A stretch of 64,000 nt of DNA from Auriscalpium vulgare. Taxonomy: Eukaryota; Basidiomycota; Agaricomycetes; Russulales; Auriscalpiaceae. Below, piece by piece: positions 11,529 through 22,676 of the stretch. The notes beneath the pieces are model-generated. The model ran no database searches. It had not been told where the DNA came from and worked only from the letters and a program-made list of their open reading frames with translations. The stretch is taken from positions 1 to 64,000 of the forward strand of contig JAHBBC010000023.1 of the NCBI GenBank assembly GCA_019915015.1, written 5' to 3'. The position numbers and the translations under genes are program-made. Positions within the stretch are counted from its first letter, which is position 1. Each line of letters opens with the position of its first letter.

Positions 11529-11669
11529 GTTGGACGCCTTGTCGCCTTATATTGCTCGCGTATGTGTTCCGATCGGCAAAAGCGGACGCCCAAACGAGAC
11601 TGGAATGCGTGCGGCGGGGTATCGAGGAGGTAGGGATGGATGAAGAGAGCGTCACAAGCGATCCATACA

Positions 11670-11677
11670 TATTTATA
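11670..11677 (-). promoter_or_regulatory. TATA box of the DUF2235 gene
   Basis: The minus strand reads TATAAATA about 145 bp upstream of the ATG at 11528. That spacing allows for a transcription start and a leader. Motif evidence only. Confidence 0.35.
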
Positions 11678-11699
11678 GCAGCTGCAATGGGACTCACTG

Positions 11700-13095
11700 G
11701 GGAACAGAAGCGCGAAGCACCGGACCCTGCTCCTCCTTCGGCAAGCGCCTCTGTATCGGGTCGATCACAAGGCCGGGAAAGCATGTTCAGCCACTGCGCC
11801 CGCACAGGCTCGTACACGACAGCGCTACGTCTTGCCGTGAACAACTGAATACGGGGGCGTCGAATCGCCTGAGGGCGCAAACCTTCAGCTGTGCGTCAAG
11901 CGAGCGCGGATAGGCGCGGATGTAGGCAGATGTAAGCCGTCCCAGCTAGTCTAAATGAGAGCTCATTTGAGGTCATTTGTCGTCAATTTTTCACCGGCAG
12001 GAACACAAAGGGGTCTGTAGGCGAGCTTAGCGTCTGTAGTCGGTCGTATGACGAATTGAGAGAGCTTGACAGATCCACATAGGAGGCGGGAAGACATACC
12101 GCACAGCAAGATCGACTGGGACATAGCGCAATTCCGTGAGCGCAAAGTCCAGGGGGCACTGAAACCGGGTATAGAAGCCAAATGGAGCGACATCGTGGAG
12201 AGCACGAGGCCTGTCGGGGTTCGTGTGTGTCCTGAGCGCAAGTGGCCATCCTCGGGGACACGCTCTGAGCCATGTGAACCGCTGGTTGACCTGGAAACCG
12301 ACACAACATGCATAGCCTTGCATAGCTGGCATAAAGATGGGATCGTGATTGAGGAAGGCACCAGAGTCCTGACATACATGCATAGCGTGACGAAGCACAA
12401 CGTACGAGAGTTTGTAGTGCCAGACGCACGCTGCCCGGTTTGCGCCCGGTCATAAGAGACGTGGCTGATAAGTAAACTGGGTCGTCGCAGCATCCTGTAA
12501 AGGTGCACATTGAGTCCTTCAAAGCCAAAGATGAAAAAGCAGATGAAGGCGCACCGCATGCCAGCCCTATCATTGAGGCTGCACCGACCCTCCTACCCTT
12601 GGTACTCATCTGCCCATCTGTCCGTCCTCGCGGCTACGCCCACTCCTCGTAGTATTCGGAGAAGTAGCGTGCGCAGTAAATTGACCTCCACCGCTTCCGG
12701 GTGTCTAGCGATTGTCGTACCATCCATCATCCATGAGAGGTCAGATACGGTCCGTCACCGACGCTACATCGCATAGCATCTTCCCAGGTAGTCGCAATGA
12801 AATCTTCATTGAAGTTGCAAGAGTTAGAGCAAAGGGTATCGAGGCTGAGACCGTAAAGAGAGAAGAAACTCAGGGAGCCCCGCCGGCCGCGGGCCGTCTC
12901 GAGCCCGTCGGAGAAATTTCCCCGGCCCCCCGGCACTTTTGGCCGGGCCGGTCTATCCGCGCAGCGAAATTCGACCGTTAAAGTTGTTCCAGTGCGAGCT
13001 CGAACTCCGTCTTTCAGCTTCCATTTTCTCCTGTTTACCATCCATCCAGTTCGCCAGCGTCAGCTTCACTCCAGGAATGAAGGACACGCTGGTGT
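11700..13095. other. Flanking DNA, no gene supported
   Basis: Open frames on both strands between 11960 and 12780 have no recognisable domain and no consistent splice pattern. Just before the retroelement, plus-strand bases 13050-13100 read VSFTPGMKDTLVYT in a frame that stays open across the pre-insertion junction (see findings). I could not name a gene here. Confidence 0.4.
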
Positions 13096-13100
13096 ACACC
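13096..13100 (+). repeat. Target site duplication of E1, left copy (ACACC)
   Basis: The five bases ACACC directly before the 5' LTR recur directly after the 3' LTR at 50944-50948. They mark one integration event for the whole 37.8 kb block. Confidence 0.9.
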
Positions 13101-13398
13101 TGTAACGCCCGCGCGCCGACTCACCTCAGTTCCCGCCGCTGACTCCTCGTTTCGGCAGGAGTTGCGTGTCCGCCTCCCGGCGGACTTGTTATCACCCGGA
13201 AATCAGTAGATTAGTAAGTAGTATACATAGCTAGCTACGTGTTTGTATCTAGCTAGACTCTCTTGAACCCGAACTATTCCCCACTCTGTTCTGGTTTGAC
13301 TGAACTCTCTTCCTTGCAACCCGTGTTCTAACAGCTACTCTCGAACATCTTCAAGCACACAAGCATCAAGATTAGCTCGAGAGGCCGTTAGGCTCACA
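13101..13398 (+). repeat. 5' LTR of E1 (298 bp)
   Basis: It starts TGTAACGCCC and ends GGCTCACA, the TG..CA form. I compared it base by base with 50646-50943 and saw no difference. It should hold the promoter of E1; I could not assign a clear TATA box. Confidence 0.93.
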
Positions 13399-13522
13399 TT
13401 TTTTGAGTGTTTAGTTCGCTTTTTCTATTCTCTTTTCCCCAAACCCGTGTCGGACTGATCACCCGCACACGCTATCTATATTTTGAACGTTCTTACTATT
13501 CTATCCTGCAGGTATTCTAGAC

Positions 13523-16500
13523 ATGTCGAAGCGTACTACGGCTTCCCAGAAGAAAGGTAAGTCAGTACAGTCAGTGCCCTCGGAGACGACGCGGAAGCGC
13601 CTCCTGGAGGATGACCCGGAACTCGTGCGAGCGAAGGACGCTGCCGAGGAGAAGGGCGGAGTGAAAGAGGACAGCCATGTCCGCGCGCATCGCGCTGCGT
13701 CGACAGCTGGAGCCTCCTCCGTACGAGCGGAACGGTCGCACGGCACCGCCCAGTTGGCATTGCGCTGGGGTGTTGGCGACCGTGGGCCGACTCAGAGCGG
13801 CGGCCGCGTCACTCGCAGCTTCGCCAGTGTGCTGCGCGGCGGGTCGCCCGCTGCGGGCGTCGCTGTTACACGAGGCGCTGCCCCCATCAGCACGAGGCGC
13901 CCGGCGTTACCTAAGCCGGCGCCGGGCTCGGGCACCCAGGGCCGGAACAAGCCCGTGTCAGCCCCGCGCGAGGCTGTGCAGCCTGCACGCCAAAGCGCCG
14001 CGCCCGTCGCAATCGTACCGACGCAGGTAGGCGACACCGGAGCGCACGAGAAGGGCGGCGAGGGAGACGTCCCCGCGCCCACGACGACGACGGACGCCGA
14101 TGCGCAGAGCACCGACGTCGAGACCAATGCGTCGGAGCAGGTCGAGGAAGTCGAGCGCTACGAGCGCGACTTCGGAGCTAAAGTCAGCGTCGGGCGCTCG
14201 CGTCGTGTACCACAGTACAAGGTTAACACTGTCAATATAAAAGACCTTGATAATTCACAGTTCTTCCAGTCATGGTTTGACTTGTCGTTGGACAAGGACA
14301 CGCTGGGTACAATCCCGAGTTCCTGGATACTGCCTGCTGCTGCAACTCAAGTTAAAATTGAGGAAGTCGAGCCCGACTTGAGCTCGTTGAGTGCGTCAGA
14401 CCTGTCCACTGCGTCCGATAGCGGCGCTGACGCCGCGCTCGATTCGGGAGACATGGCGTGGAGCGACTCGGAGGAGGAAGCACAGCTCGAGGAGGCCATA
14501 CGGCGCTCGAGGCTGCAGTCGATGGCGGTGATTGTCGAAGTGAAGGACGAAGAACCCCCTGCTGGTCCGTCCCTCGCAGCGCGCGCCGCCGGTTCCAAAT
14601 CCAAGGCGACCAAGTCGATGAAATCTGAGCCCAGGTCTAACGCGAGTACCGATTCATATCGCACTAAAAAGCGAAAGGGTAAGAAAGTGGATCCGCAGGA
14701 GCGCGGACCAGAATACCTTTCGTTTATACGCGATTTCTCGAAGGCGCCTGCGGCGACACCGCCGCGACCGCAAGATTCGGTGCCTCGCTTTAACCAGCGT
14801 CCGGCGAACAAGTATGTCCGCGAAGAGTCGCAGGTGCCGGATGGTACTTGGTTCCATAAACCGCCTGCGAGGCAGACGTTCGGACGAAAATTGAGTGTAG
14901 TCTCAGAGGACGACAGTTCGTCTGATGACAGCAGTTACAACGGGCCAACGGAGTCGGACAGTAGTCGAGCTTCGAGTCCCGCACCTGGGGACAGGACACC
15001 ACCGCCGCCGTCGCCACCACCTTCATCTTCATCGTCGGACTCGTCGAGCTCTAGCGACTCGAGCGAGGGCCATCGGAAAAAGAAGAAGAAGAGCCGCAAG
15101 GCCAAGAAAGAGGCCAAACGACGAGCGCGTAAGGCGAAGACGGCGCTGAAAGGAATACAAGTCAAGACGCCAGCGACGTATGAAGGTACTCCAGACCTGG
15201 ACACGTTGGACCAATTCTGCTATGAATTTGAGACTTGGACCGAGCTGTATGAGCTCGATGACCAGCTGGCGGTCAAGTTGATTAAGAATTTCCTGTCGGG
15301 GACAGCGAGTCAGTTCTTCATGAAGCATGTCGCGAAGCGACGGGAAGAATGGACTATCCAGCTTATCTATGAGGGTCTATTCGACTACTGTTTCCCGCAG
15401 GACTTCAAGCGTCGTCTGCGCGAGCAGCTTATGTCGTCGGTACAGGGCAAAGACAAAGTCCGCGATTTCGTGCGTGATCTCGAATCGCTTGCGACACGGT
15501 TCCCTGATGTAACACATCAGCAGCTCGTGCAGATATTCTGGAAAGGTGTCCATCAGTATATACGGTTTGCTCTCATTGAGAAGGGACTTAATCCTGAGAG
15601 CACCCCACTTCCCAAGCTAGTGAAGCATGCGTCACATAGCGAAGCTGCACATGAGTCTCTGAAAGCAGAGAATGCTGACCGCGGAGGTACTTATTCAGTT
15701 CCCGGTCGACGCTGGGGACGATTCGCGACCCGCGCGAACGGTCCCGAGGTGAACCATATGAAGCCAACTGCTGGACGCAGTGAGAGTAAGCCCAAGGATA
15801 AGCCTCGAGAGCGAGCACCCACCGACCGTCGCGAAGGGAGGTGGCGCTCAGCGCCGCGACCGCGAACTGAGAACCGCTGGGAACAGCCAAGGCTATCGCG
15901 CGAGGAGCAGAATCAGCTGCGCGCTGAAGGGAAGTGCTTCAATTGTAAAGAGACCGGTCATGAGGCGCGAAATTGTCCCAAGCGTCAGACCGCTCGAGCA
16001 CCAAGAGGCGCGAGAGGCGTCCACACAGGCAGCGTGCGGCTCGCGGATGTCGATAAATTAGCTGACAGAGCCCACGGGGTTGACATCGCTGTGAACTCTG
16101 TGAACATTACGGGATATCCATCGCCGGAGCCGGAAGGGCCAGAACTCGAGACGTCGAGCACTGAGGCCACTGCACGTTTCATCTGCGAGCTATTCCAGCG
16201 GTACTACGACCCAGATGAAGCGATGCGCGCTGGGCGCGAACCACACGAGCGGTTTACTGCATTGTTTATGGGTGACGGATATGAAGTGACGGACTGGCTC
16301 ACCGGCGAACGTGTCTATGACGTGATGGATGCAGACCTGGCAGAACCTGACACACTTGTGCACAAAGTGGTCAGACGAGGCATCCAGGATTTTCAGAACT
16401 GGCCCATACCTGTGCGTATTAAGGCCAAAGCACAGAAATATGTGTCTGATCGCGGATACCCCGGGCCGCTGTTCATACAAGTCCTGCCAGACTATCGCGG

Positions 16501-19500
16501 ATATGTGGTAGATATTCCTGAGACGGGTCTCGCATGCCTTGTAACGCACGAGGATGTGGCCGCTGGTGACGAGGAATCATTCGGTTACTTAGCGCATGAG
16601 CAAATTAAAGCGTCGTGCATACCGTTTGATATGCCATATGAGCGACAGTCCGCGCGAGCTCGCCGACGCCAACGCTGGATGTTGTATGTCGCTTCGGCGT
16701 CCGCTGGCAGCTCCGCGCGCGGTAAACAAACCAGATTTCGATCTGGAGGGCGCGAATCGGTGAGCGCAATAGAGCGAAACGCTGCGCGCACCAAGGATTT
16801 GCGAAGGAAGCTTCCAAAGCCGGTAGTACTCGCGGTCAAGGTTAATGGACAGGTTGTACGCGCGCTGCTTGACACTGGCTCGATGGCAGATTTTGTGTCT
16901 ACAACAATAGTTGATCAGCTGCGTCTGAAAACAGAAGTGCTAGCAAAACCATTGCCTGTTCAGCTCGCTGTCCATGGTTCTCGCTCGAAGATAAATCGGA
17001 GCGCAACGGTGCACTTTGCGTACCAGGATATTGACTGTCAGCGTCGCTTCGACGTCGTGAATCTGGATAATTATGACATGATCCTGGGGACGCCGTTTAT
17101 CTTCCAGCACCGCGTTATGGTTGGACTTAATCCTACGCGAGTGGCCATTGGCTCAGCGGAACCGCTTGAGATTAAAGGCGTGGAGGTTACCACTATCTCG
17201 TTGGCGGCAGCGGACATCGCGGAGGATGCGTTTGAGCGTCTGCGTCAGCAATTGTACCGTGAAGCGTCGGATCTGCTGACTGACACTGAGCGCACCGCGT
17301 TACCACCGCTGCGTGAGATTAATCATATTATTCCCTTGATTGACGAGAAGAAAGTGTATCAGTGGCGACCATCCAAGTGCCCTGAGGCCATGCAGGCTCT
17401 CTGGCAGCGAAAGAAGGAAGCGTACCTCGAGTCGGGACGATGGCGTACAGCGACGGGCACCAACGCGATGCCAATGCTCATCCTGCGGAAACCGCCAAAG
17501 GCGGACGGGACTTTGCGCATACGCACTGTTGTTGACAAGCGCCAGCAGAACGCGAATACACGCAAGCTGGCGACGCCGCTACCAGACATCGAGGCTATAC
17601 TGCGTCGAGTGACGCGTCATAAGTATCGGAGTCTCATTGATGGCAAGGATGCGTACGAGCAAATCCGTGTCGAACCGGATCACGTCTCGCGAACACTGTT
17701 CACAACACCTGATGGGACTATGGAAAGTCTTGTGCTTCAGATTGGCGACTGTAATGGCGGTGCGACTTACCAAGCATTAATGAATCATATCTTTGCACCG
17801 TACATTGGAGTCTTCATGGATGTGTACCTGGATGATATTATCATTTATTCAGACACTGCGGAAGATCATATGAAGCACATACGGATTTTGCTCGACGTGC
17901 TGCGAAAGAACAAGCTATACCTCAGCGCAGGGAAGATGCAGTTCTTTGCGCGCGAGCTGAAGATCCTAGGACATGTTATTGACGAGTACGGAATTGCGAT
18001 GGACCCGCACAAGGTTGACTCGGTCGCAAACTGGAAGGTACCCACCAACAGTAATTTGCTGGGAAGCTTCTTAGGCGCGGTTGGGTATTTGGCACCTAAT
18101 TGTCATGGTCTTCGCATTCCTATGGGCATTCTCGAACCGCTTAAGAGCGCGAATCGGTCATGGAGTTGGACGGCGACGCACCAGCGAGCGTTCGATGAAA
18201 TCAAGCAAGTCGTACATGCGTGGCGCGATCACCGTCGAGTGGCTCTAGATTATGGAGCAGACGCTGAAACAATTAACCTGGTGACGGATGCAAGCACCAC
18301 AGGCGCAGCGGGATATGTTAGCCAAGGGAATGATCTTCAGACTGCGAAAATTGTGACGTTCTGGTCAGGCAAATTTAATTCCGCAGAACAGAACTATCCA
18401 GTACATGAGCAAGAGCTGCTTGCTATCGTCGAGTCCCTGAAACGATTCCGCGGCATACTGCACGGTGCAAAGTTCCGCATCTGCACGGACCATCAGGCGC
18501 TCGAGCACTTCATGACGCAGAAGAACCTGTCGCCACGTCAGCATAGATGGTTAGACGTCTTGAACGAGTTCGAGTTTGATATTGGGTACATACCTGGTCA
18601 TACAAACGTAGTTGCCGACGCGCTGTCGCGGTTGTACAGCGACGAGCCGGCAGGTGTCGTGCGAGCACGCAGCGAGTACCTGTCGGATGATCAGCGCGAC
18701 GACGATGATGACGAGCCACCACCGCTCGCAAACATATATGACGTACCAATATACACGGGTCAGATGCTGCTGGCTGAGCTCGATGTAGAGCTGCGCCGGT
18801 CAAGTCGTCTTGCTGCGAAACCGCGCAACGACGGGTATTACCGCGAATTGAAGCGGACGGAGGCGGTCGAAACGGCGCCGAAAGCACCGGTGGGCAAGCG
18901 CTCACGTCGCACGGGCAAAGCCGCGCAGCCTCCGGACACGACGGACAATGTGCAAGTCGTTTTGTCTAATCCCGACGATGACGGACCGCTGAACAGTCCG
19001 AATGCTGCAAGCGGGGAGGCCGAATCCGATGGACAAAGTCAGCACGAGGACCCACAGAGCAAGGCTAAACCGGAGATCCACTTACCCGAGCTGATAATCA
19101 CGAGCGAGTCGGGGGTGCCGCTCTTGCGGGAGGTCCGAGGTCGCTATGTGGAAGACCCTTTCTTTCGAAAGGTTGCCGCACAGCCAGAGCACTACAAGGA
19201 CTTCCTGTTGGAGGCGGATTTAATTTTTAAGATCTACCGTGATGAGAAACGACTGTGCTTACCGGACATCCTTGTGGGGAGGCGGAGCGCCCGCGAGATC
19301 GCGATATCGCACGCGCACTCGTTGCTGGCTCACCTCGGAGCGTCCAAGACTTTAGACTACCTCAGAACGGAAGTCTGGTGGCCCGCAATGGCCAAGGATG
19401 TCGAAGATTTCTGCAGGTCATGTGTTGTTTGCGCAACAAGTAAATCGAGCACGCAACAGCCAATGGGAAGGCTACGCACCCTGGAAGTACCCCGACGACC

Positions 19501-20091
19501 ATGGCAGGCAATTGGCGTAGACTTCGTGGGCCCGCTCCCGCAGTCATCGAATAGGCACGGAGCGTTTGATATGATCTGCGTGATCATAGACCATTTAACG
19601 TCCATGGTGCACTTGGTTCCAACAAAACAGACTTACGGTGCAGTGCAAATTGCTGAGATACTCTTCGACAGCGTGTACAAATATCACGGACTGCCTGAGA
19701 GAATCATCAGTGATCGAGACAGCCTGTTTACGAGCACTTTTTGGCAGAAATTGCACTCACTATTGAACGTTGAGCTCCGGTTGTCATCAGCGTACCACCC
19801 GCAGACGGACGGGGCAACCGAGCGAGCTAACCGCACGATGACGCAGATGTTGCGTCAGTGCGTGGCCCCAGATCAGAAGGATTGGGTGTCCAAACTGCCG
19901 GCCATTGAATTTGCAATGAACTCGGCAAGGTCAGACACGACCGGATTTTCGCCGTTCTTCTTGAACTATGGCCGCATGCCGCGTCCGATGATATGGGATC
20001 TTGACACTGAATACCCGGGTGTCAGAAAGTTCGCACTTAAGATAAAAGAAGCAATCTTGCGCGCCCACGATGCGATCATCGAGGCACGCGT
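13523..20091 (+). CDS. E1 gag-pol, 5' part (Gag to integrase), interrupted
   Basis: One long frame from ATG 13523. Residues 1-550 are low-complexity and acidic/serine-rich; a Gag-like domain follows at about 552-720. The zinc knuckle CFNCKETGHEARNC has C805, C808, H813 and C818. The protease carries ALLDTGSMADF with D1117, the RT has YLDDIIIYS with D1437 and D1438, and RNase H follows (LVTDASTTGAAGY). Integrase has an HHCC region near 1930-1975 and a catalytic triad D2000, D2064, E2100, the last two exactly 35 residues apart. Gag and pol lie in one frame with no stop or shift. Normal coding ends at 20091 where E2 begins; translation would run 88 codons into the E2 LTR and stop at 20356. All catalytic residues I looked for are present, so the only damage is the insertion. 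Confidence 0.9.
20088..20091 (+). repeat. Target site duplication of E2, left copy (GCGT)
   Basis: GCGT precedes the E2 LTR here and follows the other LTR at 37207-37210. Joining the flanks with one copy keeps the E1 pol frame open, which supports a 4-bp duplication rather than 5. Confidence 0.8.
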
Positions 20092-20618
20092 TGTCGCGGC
20101 GGGAAGTGGTTCGAAGTATCGCGGTGCGGAACGCAGCACGAGTGACGATGAAGACTTCTGCCCTAGGCTCCTCGGGTTCTCTAAACTCCCGGAGTTACCT
20201 AGTTGTTCGTTGTGCGATGGTTCTTCGGTGGTCCGCACTTATGTCGTAAGAAGTACCTGGGAAGGATCGAAGAGTCGAGTTCTGGAATCTGGTGAAGAGA
20301 TCCAAAAGACGAAATGCACGGGGACGTGCGGAGGGTGTGTACGGATGTGCACGTAGATTGATATTGTCCGGAGATGCAAGAATACAGAGTACGGGTGACG
20401 ATACTCTAGACGGGGACGTTCAACGGAGTACGACCGAAGAACGAGAATGAACCGATGGGGGAAAACACTAGACGGTGAAGTCGAGCAAGGATGGGGGGAT
20501 ATGCGGAGTGGATAACAGATGCGAACGTACGCGGACTTCAAGTAGACTTCGGTGGAACTCCCAACACAGATTCGACACACGCAGAGGACAGGGTCAACAC
20601 ACGCAACGGACGGATACG

Positions 20619-20760
20619 ACAATAACACAGATAAGCACGAGGGGACACGTAAAGCAGAGCAGTCAACAACCAAGTCCGTAACAGTGACGACAATAACACA
20701 GATAAGCACGAGGGGACACGTAAAGCAGAGCAGTCAACGACCAATTCCGTAACAGTGACG
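20619..20760 (-). repeat. 71-bp tandem duplication in E2 3' LTR
   Basis: Two copies of a 71-bp unit beginning ACAATAACACAGATAAGCAC stand head to tail. The same pair is at 35208-35349 in the other LTR. It lies downstream of the TATA box in element orientation, so it would be transcribed as R or U5. Confidence 0.85.
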
Positions 20761-20970
20761 TCGATGAGAACTAGCGTTGGTGAGAATAGCGTCGATTGGA
20801 ACACAAGAATACGAGTTGAACGGAGGGAACAACAAGGGTCGGCAAGTGACTGATATAGTCAAGGAGGCAAGCAGCACTCCTTCAACAATCAAGTCAAGGA
20901 AAAAGCAACTTATAGAATAAGAAGCTTTGTAGGGGGGAAAAGAGACACTAGAATTTCTCCAGAGGCCAGG

Positions 20971-20978
20971 TATTTATA
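20971..20978 (-). promoter_or_regulatory. TATA box of E2 LTR (3' copy)
   Basis: The minus strand reads TATAAATA within a short palindrome (GGTATAAATACC). It marks the U3/R region of the LTR and lies about 350 nt downstream of the end of the LTR ORF. In this 3' LTR it could also drive outward transcription into E1. Confidence 0.5.
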
Positions 20979-21326
20979 CCTTTTCTCTTGTGGGAATATT
21001 CTACCTAACTAGGGTACTAGTATATGAAGGAGTCATAAGGGAGTCATGAAATAAGAGGAATAGAATGAGCCAGAATAAAAGGAGTCATAAGGTAGTCATG
21101 AAAATAAGGGGAATAGAATGAGCTAGAATAAGAGGAGTCCAAAGAGTCAAAAGGAGTCACATATGACCAGGCACCAGGAACTTGGTGTACAGCCTCTAGA
21201 CAGCACATGTTAAAAGGAATGCATGAGTAATACAGACCAGCAAGTGACCTTGGCTGGCAAGAAAATGTGAAGCATAGATGAAAAGGGTAAGTGAGAAGCA
21301 AGTCATGTGACCCACCATCCATCTGA

Positions 21327-22532
21327 TCAGAGTCGTCGTTCAACCCTCTTTCCTCTCTCCACCTTCAGCCATCGATGGTCGTAGCTCAACACGTACCCGT
21401 TCTCGTCGATCTCGGTCTGTGTCCTCTCGATGCGGTGGTCCTTCAGCTCGCTGTCCAGGTTGAGACCGCCCGGCATGTTCGAGAGGCCAAACGCCGCAGC
21501 ATTGCGTGCGACTGGACTGTCGAACTCGCCGTAAGGATCCTCCAGGCCGCGGAAAAGATCCACGAGAGCGTCAACGACAACCGGTGTTGGCTTGGGTGGT
21601 GAACCGGAGCTGGACGAGTCCGGGAGTTCTGGATGTTCGATGATGATATGATGGGAATCGATGGTGTCGGTCTCGGAGAACTCGATGATGGGGGCGAAGA
21701 CCATTTCGGTGGGCAGAGTCGAAGGTGCACAATGCTCCAGAGGAACCTCGAGGAAGACAAAGCGCGGGCGAGAGTACTGGGCATGATGAGGTGCGCGTAC
21801 CAGTAATGCGGCGAATACGGCATGTTGCTCATCTTGACCGAAGTAATGCATGATGCGCCCAAACTCCGTGTATCCGTCGTAGGAGAACCGCACATGAAGG
21901 TGTTCTGCGTCGAGCTGCTCCTGACCGCTAACTTCTCCGCACCATAGACGTCGGCGAGGCGGCGCAATATCGAGCTCGGGGCGAAGGAACATCTCCGAAC
22001 GGGAATCAACGCAGGTGCTGGAGGAAGTGGGGAACGGATGGGATGCGAACGTGAATGTGCCAGTAGCCTTGAACTCCGGCAAAGGACTGAGCCGACCTAG
22101 AAGTGCGTTGTTCCAGATAGGTGCGACGAGGTGGGCAGGGCGAGACGGTGATGATTCCAGAGAGACGAATTCCGCCAGCGAATACAGCCGATTCGTCTGC
22201 TCTTCCTTCTCAATATCCTGGCTCGGACGGAACAACTCTTCGTCAGGCAATGCCACATAGTCTGAGAGATGCGTGGTGATGGTACGGTCAGTGTCGTTAG
22301 GGAATCTGCGCATAAGCGCACATACTGGTGGCAGTCGTAGATTGGGCCAGGCGAGTTGTTGCGGCCCGGAGTCGATCGACGGCATGCCAGATACTCGGCA
22401 TAAGGGAGAAATGCATGATGGGGACTGGATAGAGAATGAAAGTGAAAGAACAAGGATTTGTTGGAAGCGAAGGAGTGTGGGGGAAAGAGTTGAAAGGAGT
22501 GGGCGCTCGACTTCATGGCAAAGTTGTATCAT
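21327..22532 (-). CDS. U3-encoded hypothetical protein of E2 (3' LTR copy)
   Basis: A 401-codon ORF with an ATG lies wholly inside the U3 segment, on the coding strand of E2. It starts 86 nt inside the LTR and stops before the TATA box, so the full-length genomic RNA would carry this copy as a third ORF after pol. The protein has a hydrophobic N-terminus, a central part with HVRFSYDGYTEFGRIMHYFG and RFVFLEVPLEH, a serine-rich segment (PDSSSSGSPPKPTP), and a basic end VERGKRVERRL. It looks like a soluble globular protein with a disordered linker. I recognise no family. Expression by splicing or reinitiation is inference. Confidence 0.6.
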   Translation of the reverse strand: MIQLCHEVERPLLSTLSPTLLRFQQILVLSLSFSIQSPSCISPLCRVSGMPSIDSGPQQLAWPNLRLPPVCALMRRFPNDTDRTITTHLSDYVALPDEELFRPSQDIEKEEQTNRLYSLAEFVSLESSPSRPAHLVAPIWNNALLGRLSPLPEFKATGTFTFASHPFPTSSSTCVDSRSEMFLRPELDIAPPRRRLWCGEVSGQEQLDAEHLHVRFSYDGYTEFGRIMHYFGQDEQHAVFAALLVRAPHHAQYSRPRFVFLEVPLEHCAPSTLPTEMVFAPIIEFSETDTIDSHHIIIEHPELPDSSSSGSPPKPTPVVVDALVDLFRGLEDPYGEFDSPVARNAAAFGLSNMPGGLNLDSELKDHRIERTQTEIDENGYVLSYDHRWLKVERGKRVERRL

Positions 22533-22676
22533 TCAGTCGGCAATCGTCAAATACGATCTCGATGAGATCTCGCTTGGTTTTGAAGAGAATATCTTCAAAC
22601 CATGTTGCGGCGCGACATCCGCGGGGAACTTGAATGCAAACGTCCCCGTTTGATGGGTACGCTGGTGCACAAGCAT

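Larger units (their letters stand above)
20092..22617 (-). repeat. E2 3' LTR (2526 bp)
   Basis: In the element's orientation this is the downstream LTR. It has U3 with the 401-codon ORF at 22532-21327, a TATA box at 20978-20971, and then R and U5 to 20092. A 71-bp tandem repeat (20619-20760) and an AT-rich ~55-bp repeat at about 21027-21150 lie inside. All ORFs in it recur unchanged in the other LTR at an offset of 14589. Confidence 0.92.

Noticed and set aside
11963..12609. Minus-strand frames of about 200 codons
   Set aside because: Two overlapping frames are equally open, cysteine- and arginine-rich, with no domain, start context or splice chain.
20092..20356. E1 pol frame running on past 20091 to a stop at 20356
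   Set aside because: From 20092 the sequence is E2 LTR; the same 92-codon reading recurs at 34667-34945 outside E1, so the tail is not part of pol.
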